Position numbers and translations under genes: made by a program | The notes under the pieces: generated by a model | Seen by the model: the letters and a program-made list of their open reading frames with translations, nothing else | Database searches by the model: none | What the model was told of the DNA's origin: nothing | NCBI GenBank assembly: GCA_021397845.1 | Contig: JAHSVC010000031.1 | Location: forward strand, 1,488,001 to 1,552,000 | DNA length: 64,000 bases | DNA from: Areca catechu | Lineage: Eukaryota; Streptophyta; Magnoliopsida; Arecales; Arecaceae | Reading direction: 5' to 3' | Shown here: one piece after another, positions 22,702 through 33,399 of the stretch | Layout of the letters: the number at the start of each line of letters is the position of its first letter | Numbering within the stretch: the first letter of the stretch is position 1

Positions 22702-22977
22702 TCAGGTGAGCAGGTGTCCACCTATGCAAATATTGTCACAAGACTGGTATATCAAAGCAACCTGTTGGAATTACATGGTCGCCCTACTCAGTCTACGCGA
22801 AAAGATTGGGGCCATGGTCATGGTCGAGGTCATGGTCAGCAAAATGCACATCTATTTGACAAAGTGGAGTCTTCTGCTAGTATATCCATTGAAGATTATC
22901 AGACCATGAAGCGATTGATGGACAAATATGAATCTACCTCCAGTTCATTACCTCTCTTAGCTTCAGATAGCTAGCCA
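22702..22977 (+). pseudogene. gag: gag of copia element B, C-terminal part with zinc knuckle
   Basis: Continues gag after element C. The knuckle reads CKYCHKTG near 22725-22750, with the following His lost by a one-base deletion, then a Cys-Trp. The frame then runs LHGRPTQSTRKDWGHGHGRG and VESSASISIEDYQTMKRLM, a standard copia Gag tail. The first codons of the open frame starting at 22684 lie in C's LTR and do not belong to it. Confidence 0.82.
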
Positions 22978-23049
22978 CTACACACTTCCAACTTTGCCCA
23001 GTCGGTATTACAGTAGTATGCTAGGCATTTAGTTATCTAGATTGGTCAT

Positions 23050-23345
23050 CTCCCTAGATTATTGATTTTGGAGCTTCGAGTCATATGACTAGATCTTCTA
23101 CCTCATTTAGTGTATATTTTGTAGTTTTGGTCGAGATAAAGTCCGTATAGCTGATGGATCCCTTTTAGCGATATCTGGTAAGGGAACCATTGACTATACA
23201 CCTATTCTTTGTTATCATCTACTTTCCATGTCTCTATCTTTCTCATGAATTTGTTATCTATTAACTCTATTACTAGAGATTTAAACTATTCTATCACTTT
23301 TTGGCTATCACATTGTATTTTTCAAGATCTAACAATGGATAAAAA
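23050..23345 (+). pseudogene. Protease of copia element B (broken)
   Basis: IIDFGASSHMT near 23060-23095 corresponds to the copia retropepsin active site DSGA.HM, with the Ser changed to Phe. It is followed by RDKVRIADGSLLAISGKGTI near 23140-23200 and CIFQDLTM near 23310-23340. Stops interrupt it. Confidence 0.78.
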
Positions 23346-23519
23346 CTGGATATGGTAAATTGGAAAATGCCTATACTATATGGGAATGAAGGTGAGAGGC
23401 TTAATAATTCATTGTTTGGATGTGCTCTGTCGACGAACAAGGCTTCTTCTAAGCTCCGCTTCATCATAGAAGACAAGGTCACATCACCTTTCCTTCTTTA
23501 TGTCAGTTATTTCCTACCC

Positions 23520-23757
23520 TTTCTTAATCTTGCATGAAGGTTACTTTAGTTTCCAATGAATGTGAATTTATCAAATACACCTTGGAGTGCATCCTATTTC
23601 TAAATAGAAGTAACAATAAGTTTGATATTATGCATTCGGATACTGTTTCCATTACAGGGCATCATGGTTTGTTACCTTCACTGATTGCTACAGTCGTGTG
23701 ACCTGATTATACTTATTGAAGAGCAAGGATGAGATATTCTTATGTTTAAGGAATTTC
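23520..23757 (+). pseudogene. pol: Integrase of copia element B, first part
   Basis: CECEFIKYT (second Cys pair of the zinc finger), SNNKFDIMHSD and, in another frame, VTFTDCYSRVT and LYLLKSKDEIFL run up to element D. The catalytic Asp of HSD is visible. It resumes after D at 29925. Confidence 0.78.
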
Positions 23758-23762
23758 ATAAA

Positions 23763-25209
23763 TGGTGGGGGACACCGGAGGCACCAGAATAAGACGGAGG
23801 CTTTTCAACCCTCTATGAATTGATAATAATTTATGAGTCCATCTGTAATAAGGCTTATCCCATCTGAGTCCATTTAGTTGTTATTTGAGTCTTTTGAGTT
23901 GTTATTTCAGTTCTGTACTAGTCAGCTCATGTTGAGCTAGTTCAGTCCAATGCTAGTCAGCTCATGTTGAGCTAATTTTATTTTTTTATGTCCTGTCCAA
24001 GATACTGAAGACTCAAGACTATATCATACAAGTGAAGACCAAGTCCAACTAGATTGAAGGCATGGAATTATAGCCCAAGTCCAACCCAGCTTGAAGATTT
24101 GAAGACCCCAGAGAAAAATTCAGAAAACCCTGATTCCTTGCAGATGCCCTCCAGATGCCCAGATTCCCTTCCAGATGCCAAAGTATATCATAAATAAGGG
24201 CATCCATGATTTCAGAGGTCCATCTGCATCCTAGCCCAAAGAAATCAAGCCCAGGCGCCAAGCCCAAGCCCCTAAGAAGCAAGATACCAGGGAATATTCC
24301 TGCTACCTGGTACTACCACCCCACCCCAGCTCCTCCAAAGGCCCAAACCCATGCGCCCGAGCCCCTTTGGGCTGGCCCCTTGCTGCTCTTAGAAGCCCAA
24401 CCACCCCCCTAGGTGTCCTTGGAGTGTTGGCCAAGTCAAGAGAATTTATAGGGATTTTTTCTACCTAATGTTTCCTTATTTTCTAGCTAGGGTTTGAGAG
24501 GGAAAGGATTCTTATGTAAAGACTTATGTGCCCTTACTTGGAGCCCAAGGTTAAGGGTCTATTTAAGGACCCTAGCCTCTTGTATGAAGGGAGATTTTGA
24601 TATATGAAATAAACCTTGAGTTCTTCATTGCTTTTGTGATTCCCTGCTGTGTGCATAATGGGGTTTGAAAGTTCTTCTTCCCGGTGTTTGCAATCATCTT
24701 CCTACCGCCAACCATCCTTCCAGCCCCCTCCAAAACTTTCTTTCCTTTGCTATTTTCCTTTATTTTATTGATCTCCTTTGAGTTTTTCTAACCCCTGACA
24801 GGTCGTTTGCAGGTCCCCGAGTTCCTACGAATCCACGACTCCAGCCACGCCTCAATCGGACCACCGAGCAGAAAGCCGGGTATCCGCGGGTCTTTGGCTC
24901 TGTTTTCTAGGCCACATCCATCGAGGAATGAGAGATCCCTTCACTGCAATCTTCACCGGTGCTTCAGACATTGCCAGGTACACCCCCTCTACCTCCAGTC
25001 TTTATATTGTAGGAGAACTTGCCCTAACCGAGGCTTCTCAGCCCCGGTGATCCTTCTTTAGTACTTTTCAAGGTTCTAATCTGCATGCTTGGCTTCAAGA
25101 ATTCATATAAAATTCCCTACAATTAATTTGATCTGAAATTTAGGAATTAATCACCTAACCCCACAAATAAAACACATAAAGAATTGCATGCGTATTAGTT
25201 CCCGCATCA
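23763..25209 (+). repeat. 5' LTR of element D
   Basis: Starts TGGTGGGGGACACCGG, TATTTAAGG near 24560-24568, ends TCCCGCATCA. Contains repeats of CCAGATGCC (24145-24180), a motif also seen in the LTR of element F, and the duplicated phrase GTCAGCTCATGTTGAGCTA near 23922-23972. Confidence 0.92.
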
Positions 25210-25211
25210 TT

Positions 25212-25223
25212 TGGTATCAGAGC
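25212..25223 (+). other. Primer binding site of element D
   Basis: A perfect TGGTATCAGAGC two bases after the LTR, complementary to initiator Met-tRNA. Confidence 0.9.
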
Positions 25224-26080
25224 TTAGATTAGGGCTTGTTTTCTGCAATTGTTTAGTCCGTATATGCTCTGTTATTATAATTATTTCTCCCTGATAAAAC
25301 CTCCAAAAATTCTAAATTTAATTTTCTGGATTCATCATAATTCCCAATAATTTTAAGAATTTTTGAAGATTTTATTATGGCCTGTGAATTTTCTTCAAGC
25401 CGAAATACAGCCTGTAAATTTTTGGCTCTATTTTTTCAGCAAGACAAGTTTGGAAGTTTTAGGGTTTTGTTTAGCATCTTTTGCATATCTTTTAATTTTA
25501 TTATATTTCCAGCATATTAGGCCATGATTTGCAAGTTTTTCTCTATTTAAAAAATACCAAAAAAAAATTACATATTCTTCAAAAATACCAAAACATCTAA
25601 ACCCTAATTTGCATCCTCATCTGCCTGCCATCATTACATAATTTACTTTTAAGGGCACTCTTGCTATATTAGATGGGGGGAGGATTTGATCACCTCTCCT
25701 TAGCCCAAAACCAAATCCCTTGCATTCGGTCCCAAGCCTTAACCTAAAATTAACTAGACTTAATTTGCCCTAGTGGGCTAGGGACACCAACTGGTCGGGT
25801 CCGGACTATGAGTCAGATCATTGTGTCAAGCTAACCCGTGTGTGCTTTGTGCTCAGTGTCTAGAATGGTGGTTTAGGGATTCAATCTCGAAGGGCTTGTG
25901 TGCTGGTTCGCCTACCTGGCCAATCTCTGATTGGTGTCTAGGATTGGCAATCAGGACCTAACACTCCCCTTACACCTGCCTGGCTGAGTACAAGATTACT
26001 ATAGGCTAGTTTGCCACCCTGATTGACCTTAGTTTGGACTCTAGGTCTAGTCTGCTGTAGTCGGTCTGATCGAGTCTTGC
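25224..26080 (+). other. 5' leader of element D with conserved block
   Basis: Untranslated. The block at 25745-25803 (AAAATTAACTAGACTTAATT, GGGCTAGGGACACCAA, GGTCGGGTC) is the best-preserved copy of the leader motif shared by C, D, F, G and G'. Confidence 0.7.
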
Positions 26081-27020
26081 ATGAGCACTAGATCAGGAGT
26101 TTCATATCACCCACCTCCTCCACAAATGTCTGAACCCATGGAAAATTTGCAAGCCCAAATGAAAGCCCTAGCTGATCAAATGGCCCAGATGGCTACCCAG
26201 ATGACCCAGTTAACTCAGTCTGGTAGTCAAACCAATGATAGAATTGACCATCTTGCCAATAGGTTTGATCAGTAGAAGTCCGGGTAGGGACCCCAGGAAA
26301 AACCCATGGGTCACAGTCTGAGCCAGATCCTGATTCCCCTCAACCTAGGAGGACCCCAAACCCAATCCATACCCTGAGGTCGAACCTAGGAGAGCCCCTC
26401 ATCCTGACCCATACTATAACCCTCAGCCTAGGAGGACCCCAAACTGATCCATACCCATACCGAGAGGTTGAACCTAGGAGAGCCCCTCAGCCTAACCCAT
26501 ACAATAATACTGAACCTAGAAGAACCCCTTACCATGACCCTTATTATGATACTGAACCTAGAAGAACCCCTTACCATGACCCATATTATGATACTGAACC
26601 CAGGAGAACCCAATACTCTAACCCATATAGGGAGCCCAACCCTAGGAGAACCCAATATTCTAACCCAACCCTATAGGGAGTCCAACCCTAGGAAACCTAC
26701 TATCCTGACCCATATAGGGAGCCCAACCTTAGGAGGACCCCATACCATGATCCATCCTTAGAACTTGACCACAGAGCTGACCCAAAATCCTATGACCCCA
26801 GATCCTATAATCCCATGACCCATAGATCTGCACCCTTGCCCTATGAGTCCAGAGAACCCATAACCCCTAAGTATCAATCTAGTACTAGTCAGGTTTCCCT
26901 TAGTCAACTTGAACCCCATAGGATTAGCACCCCTAAATATAGCCCAGTAGTGAGCCACTACCCCTTAGGCAACCTGAACCTACTAGGATTTGAGTCCATA
27001 ATCAGAACCAGGACCTAGCC
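26081..27020 (+). pseudogene. gag: Reduced gag of element D: N-terminal coiled coil, repeat and tail
   Basis: Starts MSTRSGVSYHPPPPQMSE at 26081, the same start as element C. A heptad-like segment follows (LQAQMKALADQMAQMATQMT). After a stop at about 26273 comes the in-gene repeat (26385-26760), then a tail related to that of G (MTHRSAPLPYES, SREPITPKYQSSTSQVSL). The capsid domain found in C and G is absent. Confidence 0.75.
26385..26760 (+). repeat. In-gene tandem repeat of about 42-45 bp
   Basis: Some eight or nine imperfect units based on GAACCTAGAAGAACCCC then TACCATGACCC. In the gag-like frame this is a repeated EPRRTPYHDPYYDT peptide. Units near the 3' end change to NPRRTQYSNPYRE. The open frames on both strands over this stretch follow from the repeat. 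Confidence 0.8.
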
Positions 27021-27520
27021 AATTTTCCCCTAGCCGACCTTCTCCAACCATTCCTGAGATTGACAAGGCTTACATTAAGCGGAAGTGTATGAAGCTGATG
27101 CAAACTTAGTGGATGAGTATGAGGGAGAAGAGGAGACACCTTTAGATGACCTAGAATTAGCTGACCCAATAGATACCCAGGTAAAGCCAACCTAGAGGTA
27201 GTTGACCTTGACCACATCCAACCTAAAGCTGTAGTGGAAGAACAAATAGAGGAAGAGAACCTAGGTACTGCTACTAGAGCCTTACCTGAGGAAACCATAG
27301 GAGAGCCAAATTATAGAGTCTAGTCCTAAAATACAAGAACCAGAAGAATTTATTAAGGACTTGATCTCTTTGAATCAGTACCCTTAGGATGAGCCTCCTC
27401 CTATAGTTCCCATTAAGGACCTCTTCCCTGAGATTAGTAACCCATCCTTCCATTATGCAAACCCCATAGATATACCGCAACCTCGTAAGGTTAGCCTCAT
27501 TAGTCTAGGATTAGTCCCTG
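27021..27520 (+). pseudogene. Acidic linker of element D (broken)
   Basis: VYEADANLVDEYEGEEETPL and DDLELADPIDTQ near 27085-27180, then SSPKIQEPEEFIKDLISLNQ and PPIVPIKDLFPEISNPSFHY near 27320-27455. The same linker occurs in F, G and G'. Function unknown; it sits where protease and the start of RT lie in an autonomous element. Confidence 0.65.
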
Positions 27521-27522
27521 AC

Positions 27523-27810
27523 ATGCCTTCTTTTATCGAACTTTATCCAACTAACCTTGAACCTTTTTCCCTACCCTACCAAACTACTTCTGAACCCACT
27601 TCCTATTTTCTACCCTTTCCTGACACCTCCAGCATTTCTAGGATCATTAGATTTCATTTAGCTGAGATTAGCATACTGCATGCATTCATCACGCATGTTA
27701 GGTTTGCATCTTACTTCTGGCATACTCTTTGGAATTTGCTAGGAGTTCACTATAAATTTTCATGTGCATGTCAAGCTAGGATCAAACCTAGAGAACCTAT
27801 AATCTATTAG
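27523..27810 (+). pseudogene. Conserved spacer module of element D
   Basis: A 95-codon open frame beginning MPSFIELYPTN with the shared pattern SYFLPFPDTSSISR, a central helix-like part, then RFASYFWHTLWNLLGVH and FSCACQA. The frame, order and several residues are the same in G and G' and partly in F. No known retroelement domain matches by eye. It lies between the acidic linker and the chromodomain, where RT, RNase H and integrase core should be. Confidence 0.6.
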
Positions 27811-27999
27811 GTTTAGATCCAAAGAGTTCAATAAAATTTCCTTCGATAGGAATGCATAGTCGAGTCTTTAGGTGTTAGTATGAGTCTTTGCATCATTTGT
27901 TAGGAGTCTGCATGTGCCTAGCATGTTCACCACCCGCACTAATCTAAAACAACTGGCTAATTCTCGAAGAAGGGTCAAAGAATTTGATGTAGTGGATTC

Positions 28000-28475
28000 T
28001 ATCTTGGTTAGGATTAGGCCTAAAAGAAGCTTCATGCTCGTAGAGCCGGACCTTTTAAAGTGATAGAGAAGGTTGGATCAAATGCCTAGGTGTTAGACAT
28101 GCCTTCGGATTTGGGCATTAGTTCTACCTTCAATATTATAGACCTTGTTGAGTACAGGGAACCGGCAGCGATACCTAGTGAGGCTTTTGAACCTATTCCT
28201 TTTCATTGTGAGTGACCCTAACCCAGAGTGTCCACTAATAAATTTGGCCTGAGAGAGGAGAACGGATCGAGCGTATCATGGACGATCAAGCCATCACGAC
28301 CCAGGGCCGTGACTATCAACGCTTTCTGGTCCGATGGCAAGGCCAGCCAGAGTCGGACGATTCATGGATTTCTCGAGAGGACTTGCAACGCCTCAACCCA
28401 GACCTTCTCGAGAGATATGTGAGCCAGTCTGACCTTCACTCGACAGGTCGAGTTCCTCCCATCCCGGAGAATTAG
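28000..28475 (+). pseudogene. Integrase C-terminus and chromodomain, element D
   Basis: The integrase-tail part is broken (EASCS.. for KKLHA, then GPFKVI with a stop, DLGISSTFNI, DLVEYREPAAIPSE). The chromodomain frame is intact at its core: MDDQAITTQGRDYQRFLV and RWQGQPESDDSWISREDLQR, ending PENE-stop near 28475. A one-base change of frame separates the two parts near 28150-28270. Confidence 0.88.
28438..28472 (+). promoter_or_regulatory. Inverted repeat and polypurine tract before 3' LTR, element D
   Basis: ACTCGACAGGTCGAGT at 28438-28453, then TTCCTCCCATCCCGGAGAAT, which pairs CTCC with GGAG. The LTR follows at 28473. Confidence 0.8.
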
Positions 28476-29920
28476 TGGGGGCCCGGAGGCACCAGAATAA
28501 GACAGAGGCTTTTCAATCCTCTATGAATTGATCAATAATTTATGAGTCCATCTGTATAAGGGCTTAGCCCATCTGAGTCCATTTTAGTTGTTATTTGAGT
28601 CTTTTGAGTTGTTATTTCAGTTCTGTACTAGTCAGCTCATGTTAAGCTAGTTCAGTCCAATGCTAGTCAGCTCATGTTGAGCTAATTTTATTTTTTTGAG
28701 TCCTGTCCAAGCATACTGAAGACTCTAGACTATATCATACAAGTGAAGACCAAGTCCAACTAGATTGAAGACATGGAATTATAGCCCAAGTCCAACCCAG
28801 CTTGAAGATTTGAAGACCCAGGAGGAAAAATTCAGAAAACCCTGATTCCTTGCAGATGCCCTCCAGATGCCCAGATTCCCTTCCAGATGCCAAAGTATTT
28901 CATAGATAAGGGCATCCATGATTCCAGAGGTCCATCTGCATCCTAGCCCAAAGAAATCAAGCCCAGGAGCCAAGCCCAAGCCCCTAAGAAGCAAGATACC
29001 AGGGAATATTCCTGCTACCTGGCTACCAGGCCACCCCAGCTTCCAGAGGCCCAAACCCATGCGCCAGAGCCACTTTGGGCTGGCCCCTTGCTGCTCTTAA
29101 AAGCCCAACATGCCCCCCTAGGTGTCCTTGAGTGTTGGCCAAGTCAAAAGAATTTATAGGGATTTTTTCTATCTAATGTTTTCTTATTTTCTAGCTAGGG
29201 TTTGAGAGGGAAAAGGATTCTTATGTAAAGACTTATGTGCCCTTACTTGGAGCCCAAGGTTAAGGGTCTATTTAAAGGACCCTAGCCTCTTGTATGAAGG
29301 AGATTTTGATATATGAAATAAACCTTGAGTTCTTCAATTGCTTTGTGTGATTACCCTGCTATGTGCATAAAGGGGTTTGAGAGTTCTTCTTCCCGGTGTT
29401 TGCAATCATCTTCCTGCCGCCAACCATCCTTCCAGCCCCCTCCAAAACTTTCTTTTCTTTGCTATTTTCTTTATTTTCTTGATCTCCTTTGAGTTTTCTA
29501 ACCCCTGACAGGTCATTTGCAGGTCCCCGAGTTCCTACGAATCCAACGACTCCAGCCATGCCTCAATCGGACCACCGAGCAGAAAGCCGGGTATCCACGG
29601 GTCTTTAGCTCTATTTTCTAGGCCGCATCCATCAAGGAACGAGAGATCCCTTCGCTGCGATCTTCACCGGGTGCTTCAGACATTGCCAGGTACACCCCCT
29701 CTACCTCCTCTTTATATTGTAGGAGAACTTGCCCTAACCGAGGCTTTTCAGCCCCGGCGATCCTTCTTTAGTACTTTTCAAGGTTCTAATCTGCATGCTT
29801 GACTTCAAGAATTCATATAAAATTCCTATAATTAATTTTGATATGAAATTCAGGAATTAATCACCTAACCCCACACATAAAACATACATAAAGAATTGCA
29901 TGCATATTAGTCCCCCATCA
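28473..29920 (+). repeat. 3' LTR of element D
   Basis: Homologous to 23763-25209. The first base pair is mutated (TAGTGGGGGC for TGGTGGGGG). TATTTAAAG at about 29269-29277. Ends CCCCCATCA, one base changed from the 5' LTR. Confidence 0.92.
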
Positions 29921-29924
29921 TAAA

Positions 29925-30631
29925 CTGATGGACACCTAGTTTGGCTCAAAGGTTAGGATACTCCACTCTAGCAATGGTATGAAGTATACAAATCAAGCAT
30001 TTCATGCCTACCTACAGGATCATGGGATCATTCATCAGCCTACTTGGGTGGATACACCTACACAAAATAGAGTACCGAATAGAAGAATTGACATTTACTA
30101 GAGATAACCTGCACCCTCATGTTTACTATGCGAGTTCCTAAATTTTTATAAGGAGAGGCTATTTTGACTGCAATTTACCTGATCAACCGTATGCCTCTCC
30201 CAGTTCTTGGCTTCAAGGCTCCACTTGAATGTTTGCAAGGAAAGACTACATACATTGTGCCACCCCATGTTTTTAGTTATGTATATTTTGCTTGTGACTA
30301 TACACTATCTCTTGGTAAACTAGATCCTCGAGGTTTGAAATATATCTTTGTTGATTATTCTGCCACTAAGAAGAGATATAAATGCTATTACCCACCTACA
30401 CGATAGATGCTAGTCACCATGGATGTCACCTTTCAAAAAATGGAGCCTTACTATGGGATGGAACAACTCTCTAGGCTTTCGAATGAGCCCAATAATATCT
30501 CTATATCATATGAGTTTTTGACCATGCTGTCTGGTGGCCCTTGGCATGAGGGGGAGCAGAGTGGTGTTAGAGGTGATAGGAGTAAGGAAGTAGAGACTAA
30601 TGATGCTCAGGAGGATATTAATGATACATAG
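29925..30631 (+). pseudogene. pol: Integrase of copia element B, second part
   Basis: After D, the core resumes: NGMKYTNQAFHAYLQDHGII, HQPTWVDTPTQNRVPNRRI, the region of the second Asp and the Glu (both substituted). Open frame 30164-30406 gives AIYLINRMPLPVLGFKAPLE, FSYVYFACDYTLSLGKLDPR and YSATKKRYKCYYPPTR. The next frame, VTMDVTFQKMEPYYG, ends the integrase. These phrases are conserved in copia polyproteins. Confidence 0.85.
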
Positions 30632-30899
30632 GGTGAAGGTATTCGGGAGAGTAGAGTGAGGTTATTGTGCATTCTCCAATCATCCAAGCTTCTATCCTGA
30701 GCATAGCTCCATCCAGGCCTTCTAAGTCCTCCTCTTCCTTTATGAATAATGGTAACGATCTTATTTTCTCTGATTTAGATATTTCTATTACTAAATAAAA
30801 TAGTTTTTGCCTGACCATTTCTCCTTCTCGCTATCTTTATGATATTTCTAACTATGTATCCTATAAGTCCCTATCTCCTTCTTTTGGATCCTTTGTAGC
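30632..30899 (+). other. Integrase-RT linker of copia element B
   Basis: Poorly conserved, stop-rich link between integrase and RT, as usual in copia pol. Nothing else recognised. Confidence 0.5.
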
Positions 30900-31730
30900 T
30901 ATATTTGAATCTATTAGCATTCCTACTGATTGGAAGGTGGCTATGGCAAATCCAAATTGAAGGCAGGCAATGATAGAGAAGATGAATGCTTTGTCAAAGA
31001 ACCATACATGGGATCTAGAGACCTAGCTGGAAGCAACCAGTGGACTGTAAATGGGTATATACAGTAAAGCATAATCTTGAAGGCACACTTGAGAGGTACA
31101 AGGCTCGTCTAGTGGCAAAAGGATATACATAGACGTACGACATCGATTATGATAAGACATTTGCCCCTATGGCAAAAACAACTCAGTGCGCACTTTGATT
31201 TCATGTGCTGCTAACTATGGCTGTGAGTTGCATTAGCTAGATGTAAAGAACACCTTTCTTCATGGAGATCTTCAGGAGGAGGTTATATGTAGATTCCTCC
31301 TGGATTTGTGAGTAGAGCTATGATAGGGAATGTGTGCAGATTAAAATGCTCTCTCTATGGCCTCAAGCAATTTTTCCATGCATGGTTTGAACACTTTATC
31401 TTGGCAGTGCCTAAGTTGGGATATTCACAGAGTAATGCTAATCATACTCTATTTTACAGGTATGCTAGTAGGAAGAGAACTATCCTAAAAGTATATATTG
31501 ACAATATAGTTATCACATGAGATAATCTTAAAGAGATTGCACGGCTTAAAAAAATCTGGCTTGCAAGTTTGAGGCTAAGGACTTAGGGCTGTTAAGATAT
31601 TTTTTGGATTTTGAGGTCTCTAGGTCTTCTCACAGTATTTTCTGATTTAGCAAAAATATATTCTAGATCTTCTTAGTAAGATTGGGATGTTAGGGTGTAA
31701 GCTAGTTAATACTCCCATTGACTATAGTCA
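30900..31730 (+). pseudogene. pol: Reverse transcriptase of copia element B (broken)
   Basis: Motifs in order: MIEKMNALSKNHTWDLE near 30970-31020, LDVKNTFLHGDLQEEVI near 31237-31290, CRLKCSLYGLKQFFHAWFEH near 31335-31395 and the catalytic box as YIDN at 31494-31505, where YVDD is usual. The loss of the second Asp alone would abolish activity. Stops and frameshifts also occur. Confidence 0.88.
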
Positions 31731-31889
31731 AAACTAATAACAAATGATGGAGCCCCTGTTGATCATGGGAGATATCAATAGATGGTAGGAAGGTTAATTT
31801 ATCTTTCTCATACCAGACCAAACATTGCCTTTGTATTCAATGTTATTAGCTAGTTTTTGCATGACCCACGAGAACAACATATGGAGGTA

Positions 31890-32445
31890 GTAATCGGGTG
31901 CTACGCTACTTGAAAATGTATCTTGGACAAGGACTACTCTTTTCTCGACATGACTTTTTGGGGATAGAGGCATTTACTGATGCAGACTGGGTAGGTTCAC
32001 TAGATAATAGGTGTTTTACTACTGGTTACTGTACATTTGTTAGGGATAATCTAGTTACTTGGAGAAGTAAGAAGCAATCTGTTGTAGCTAGATCAACTAC
32101 GGAGGCTGAGTACAGAGAAATGGCTCGAGGGATATGTGAGTTTTTCTGGTTACAGAAATTATTCCAAGAAATACACCTTTTGAGAAGTCTCTTATGATGC
32201 TATACTATGTTAATAAGGTAGCAATTGAAATTGTGAACAATCCGATGCAATATGATCATACCAAATATATTGAAATTGACTGTCACTTTATCAAGAAAAG
32301 GTGACCAGTAGATAGATTTGCATCCATTTTATCCACAGCTAATCAAGTAGTAGATATCCTAAAAAGAGATTAAGTAAATCTTCCTTTTCATCTCTTGTTA
32401 TCAAGTTGGGTCTTCGTGATATGATCACCTCATCTTGAGGGAGAG
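31890..32445 (+). pseudogene. pol: RNase H of copia element B and end of pol
   Basis: Open frame 31898-32197: FTDADWVGSLDNRCFTTGYC, VTWRSKKQSVVARSTTEAEY and MARGICEFFWLQKLFQEI, with the catalytic D, E and D/S pattern. Then DHTKYIEIDCHFIKK and the closing HLEGEY just before the polypurine tract CTTGAGGGAGAG (about 32434-32445). Confidence 0.88.
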
Positions 32446-32487
32446 TATTGGAAAATAAATGAAAAACAAAATGATAAGAAAGGGATA
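32446..32487 (+). repeat. Remnant of the 3' LTR of copia element B
   Basis: Begins TATTGGAAAATAAATG directly after the polypurine tract. Only about 42 bp remain before Tat element E. It shares just its first nine bases with 13284-13292, so the LTR identity is weak. Confidence 0.5.
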
Positions 32488-33357
32488 TGTTGAGATAAAC
32501 TAGTTTAAAAAGATAATTATCGGTTCAAAGATTCAATTGATCCTACCCTAACTAGTTGATCAGATGGATTGACACATCGATACAACCGACCTCCAATGGA
32601 GAACAGATCAACACTACGTTTTGACTAGCAATGACATACAACTTAAGATCGGACTTCAACAGATGGCTGATCTACCATACACGATCCGAAATAACTAACC
32701 AACTCACAATATGGCTTCAAAGACAATAGCTTCGAAGTAAATGGCCGATCTATACAATTTTATAGTGCATGGCTGATCTACAGTCAGCCCGCTCCGAAGA
32801 GTATGACTCTAAAGTAAATGGTTGATCTATGACCAATGAAATAACTATCAGCCAACTCCGAAGAGAATGGCCAATCTACTTCCAACTAAAGCTGTCAAGA
32901 AAACTTAGTTGTTATAACCAACCACATGATTGATAACTACAATCTCAATAAGACCAAAGTAGCTGACTTTCGATAGTAACCACAATCAGTTGAAGGGATG
33001 TTTAGACTGACTAACTTCTCTAACAAAAATTAAGAAGCTTAGCTGCTTTCTATTATAGCAACACCTATAAAAAGCGGTAAAGGGGACATCCGAGGTAAAA
33101 ATTTTCCAAGCTTTTCTAGGCCATGTAAGTCTGAGCCCAGTCCATGACTAGCTCGTACTAGCACACCTGACTCTCCACTCATTTTACTTACGTTACTTTC
33201 TCTTCATTATATGGCTTGAACCCTACTGACTTAAAACTTAAGCATCGAAGTGTCCCCCACCGGAGAAATTCCAGTCAGGGTCTATTTTGCAAGAATCATG
33301 AAGGTAAAGTGACCAAAGCCAAAGCACTCCGTCCGATCCGCGGGATCAGCATCAACA
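32488..33357 (+). repeat. 5' LTR of element E
   Basis: Starts TGTTGAGATAAAC and ends GCATCAACA. CTATAAAAAG at 33065-33074 is the likely TATA box. GAAGTGTCCCCCACCGGAG near 33248-33266 is the U5 block shared with A. It also repeats phrases such as GGCTGATCTA and CAACTCCGAAGA. No partner LTR is visible. Confidence 0.8.
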
Positions 33358-33358
33358 A

Positions 33359-33379
33359 TTGGCATTCCAGGTAGGGGGC
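33359..33379 (+). other. Primer binding site of element E
   Basis: TTGGCATTCCAGG then TAGGGGGC one base after the LTR, a diverged form of the Tat primer site TTGGCGCC..GGGGC also seen in A. Confidence 0.65.
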
Positions 33380-33399
33380 GATTTTTGGCTATGAAATTT

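Larger units (their letters stand above)
23763..29920 (+). mobile_element. Element D: chromodomain element without capsid or pol core
   Basis: LTRs 23763-25209 and 28473-29920. The target bases are TAAA on both sides (23759-23762, 29921-29924); the 5-bp form ATAAA fits if one A was lost. Inserted in the integrase of copia B, whose reading resumes after it. The interior contains primer site, leader, N-terminal gag with coiled coil and a repeat, acidic tail, the spacer module and a chromodomain. No Gag capsid, zinc knuckle, protease, RT or integrase core is recognisable. Confidence 0.9.
13174..32487 (+). mobile_element. Element B: Ty1/copia retrotransposon, host of the whole nest
   Basis: Pieces in correct copia order (gag, protease, integrase, reverse transcriptase, RNase H) are split by elements C (15313-22696) and D (23763-29920). 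The 3' LTR is cut after about 42 bp by Tat element E at 32488. Removing C and D restores continuous homology across both breaks: Gag resumes after CTCGA at 22702, and integrase resumes at 29925. Every domain is broken. The short LTR, the TGGTATCAGAGCC primer site and the integrase-RT sequence suggest an Ale/Retrofit-like lineage, a weak assignment. Confidence 0.88.

Noticed and set aside
26385..26760. Regular repeats taken at first for a CRISPR-like or satellite array
   Set aside because: Unit length of about 42-45 bp without unique spacers, in a gag frame of a plant retroelement; it is an in-gene minisatellite.
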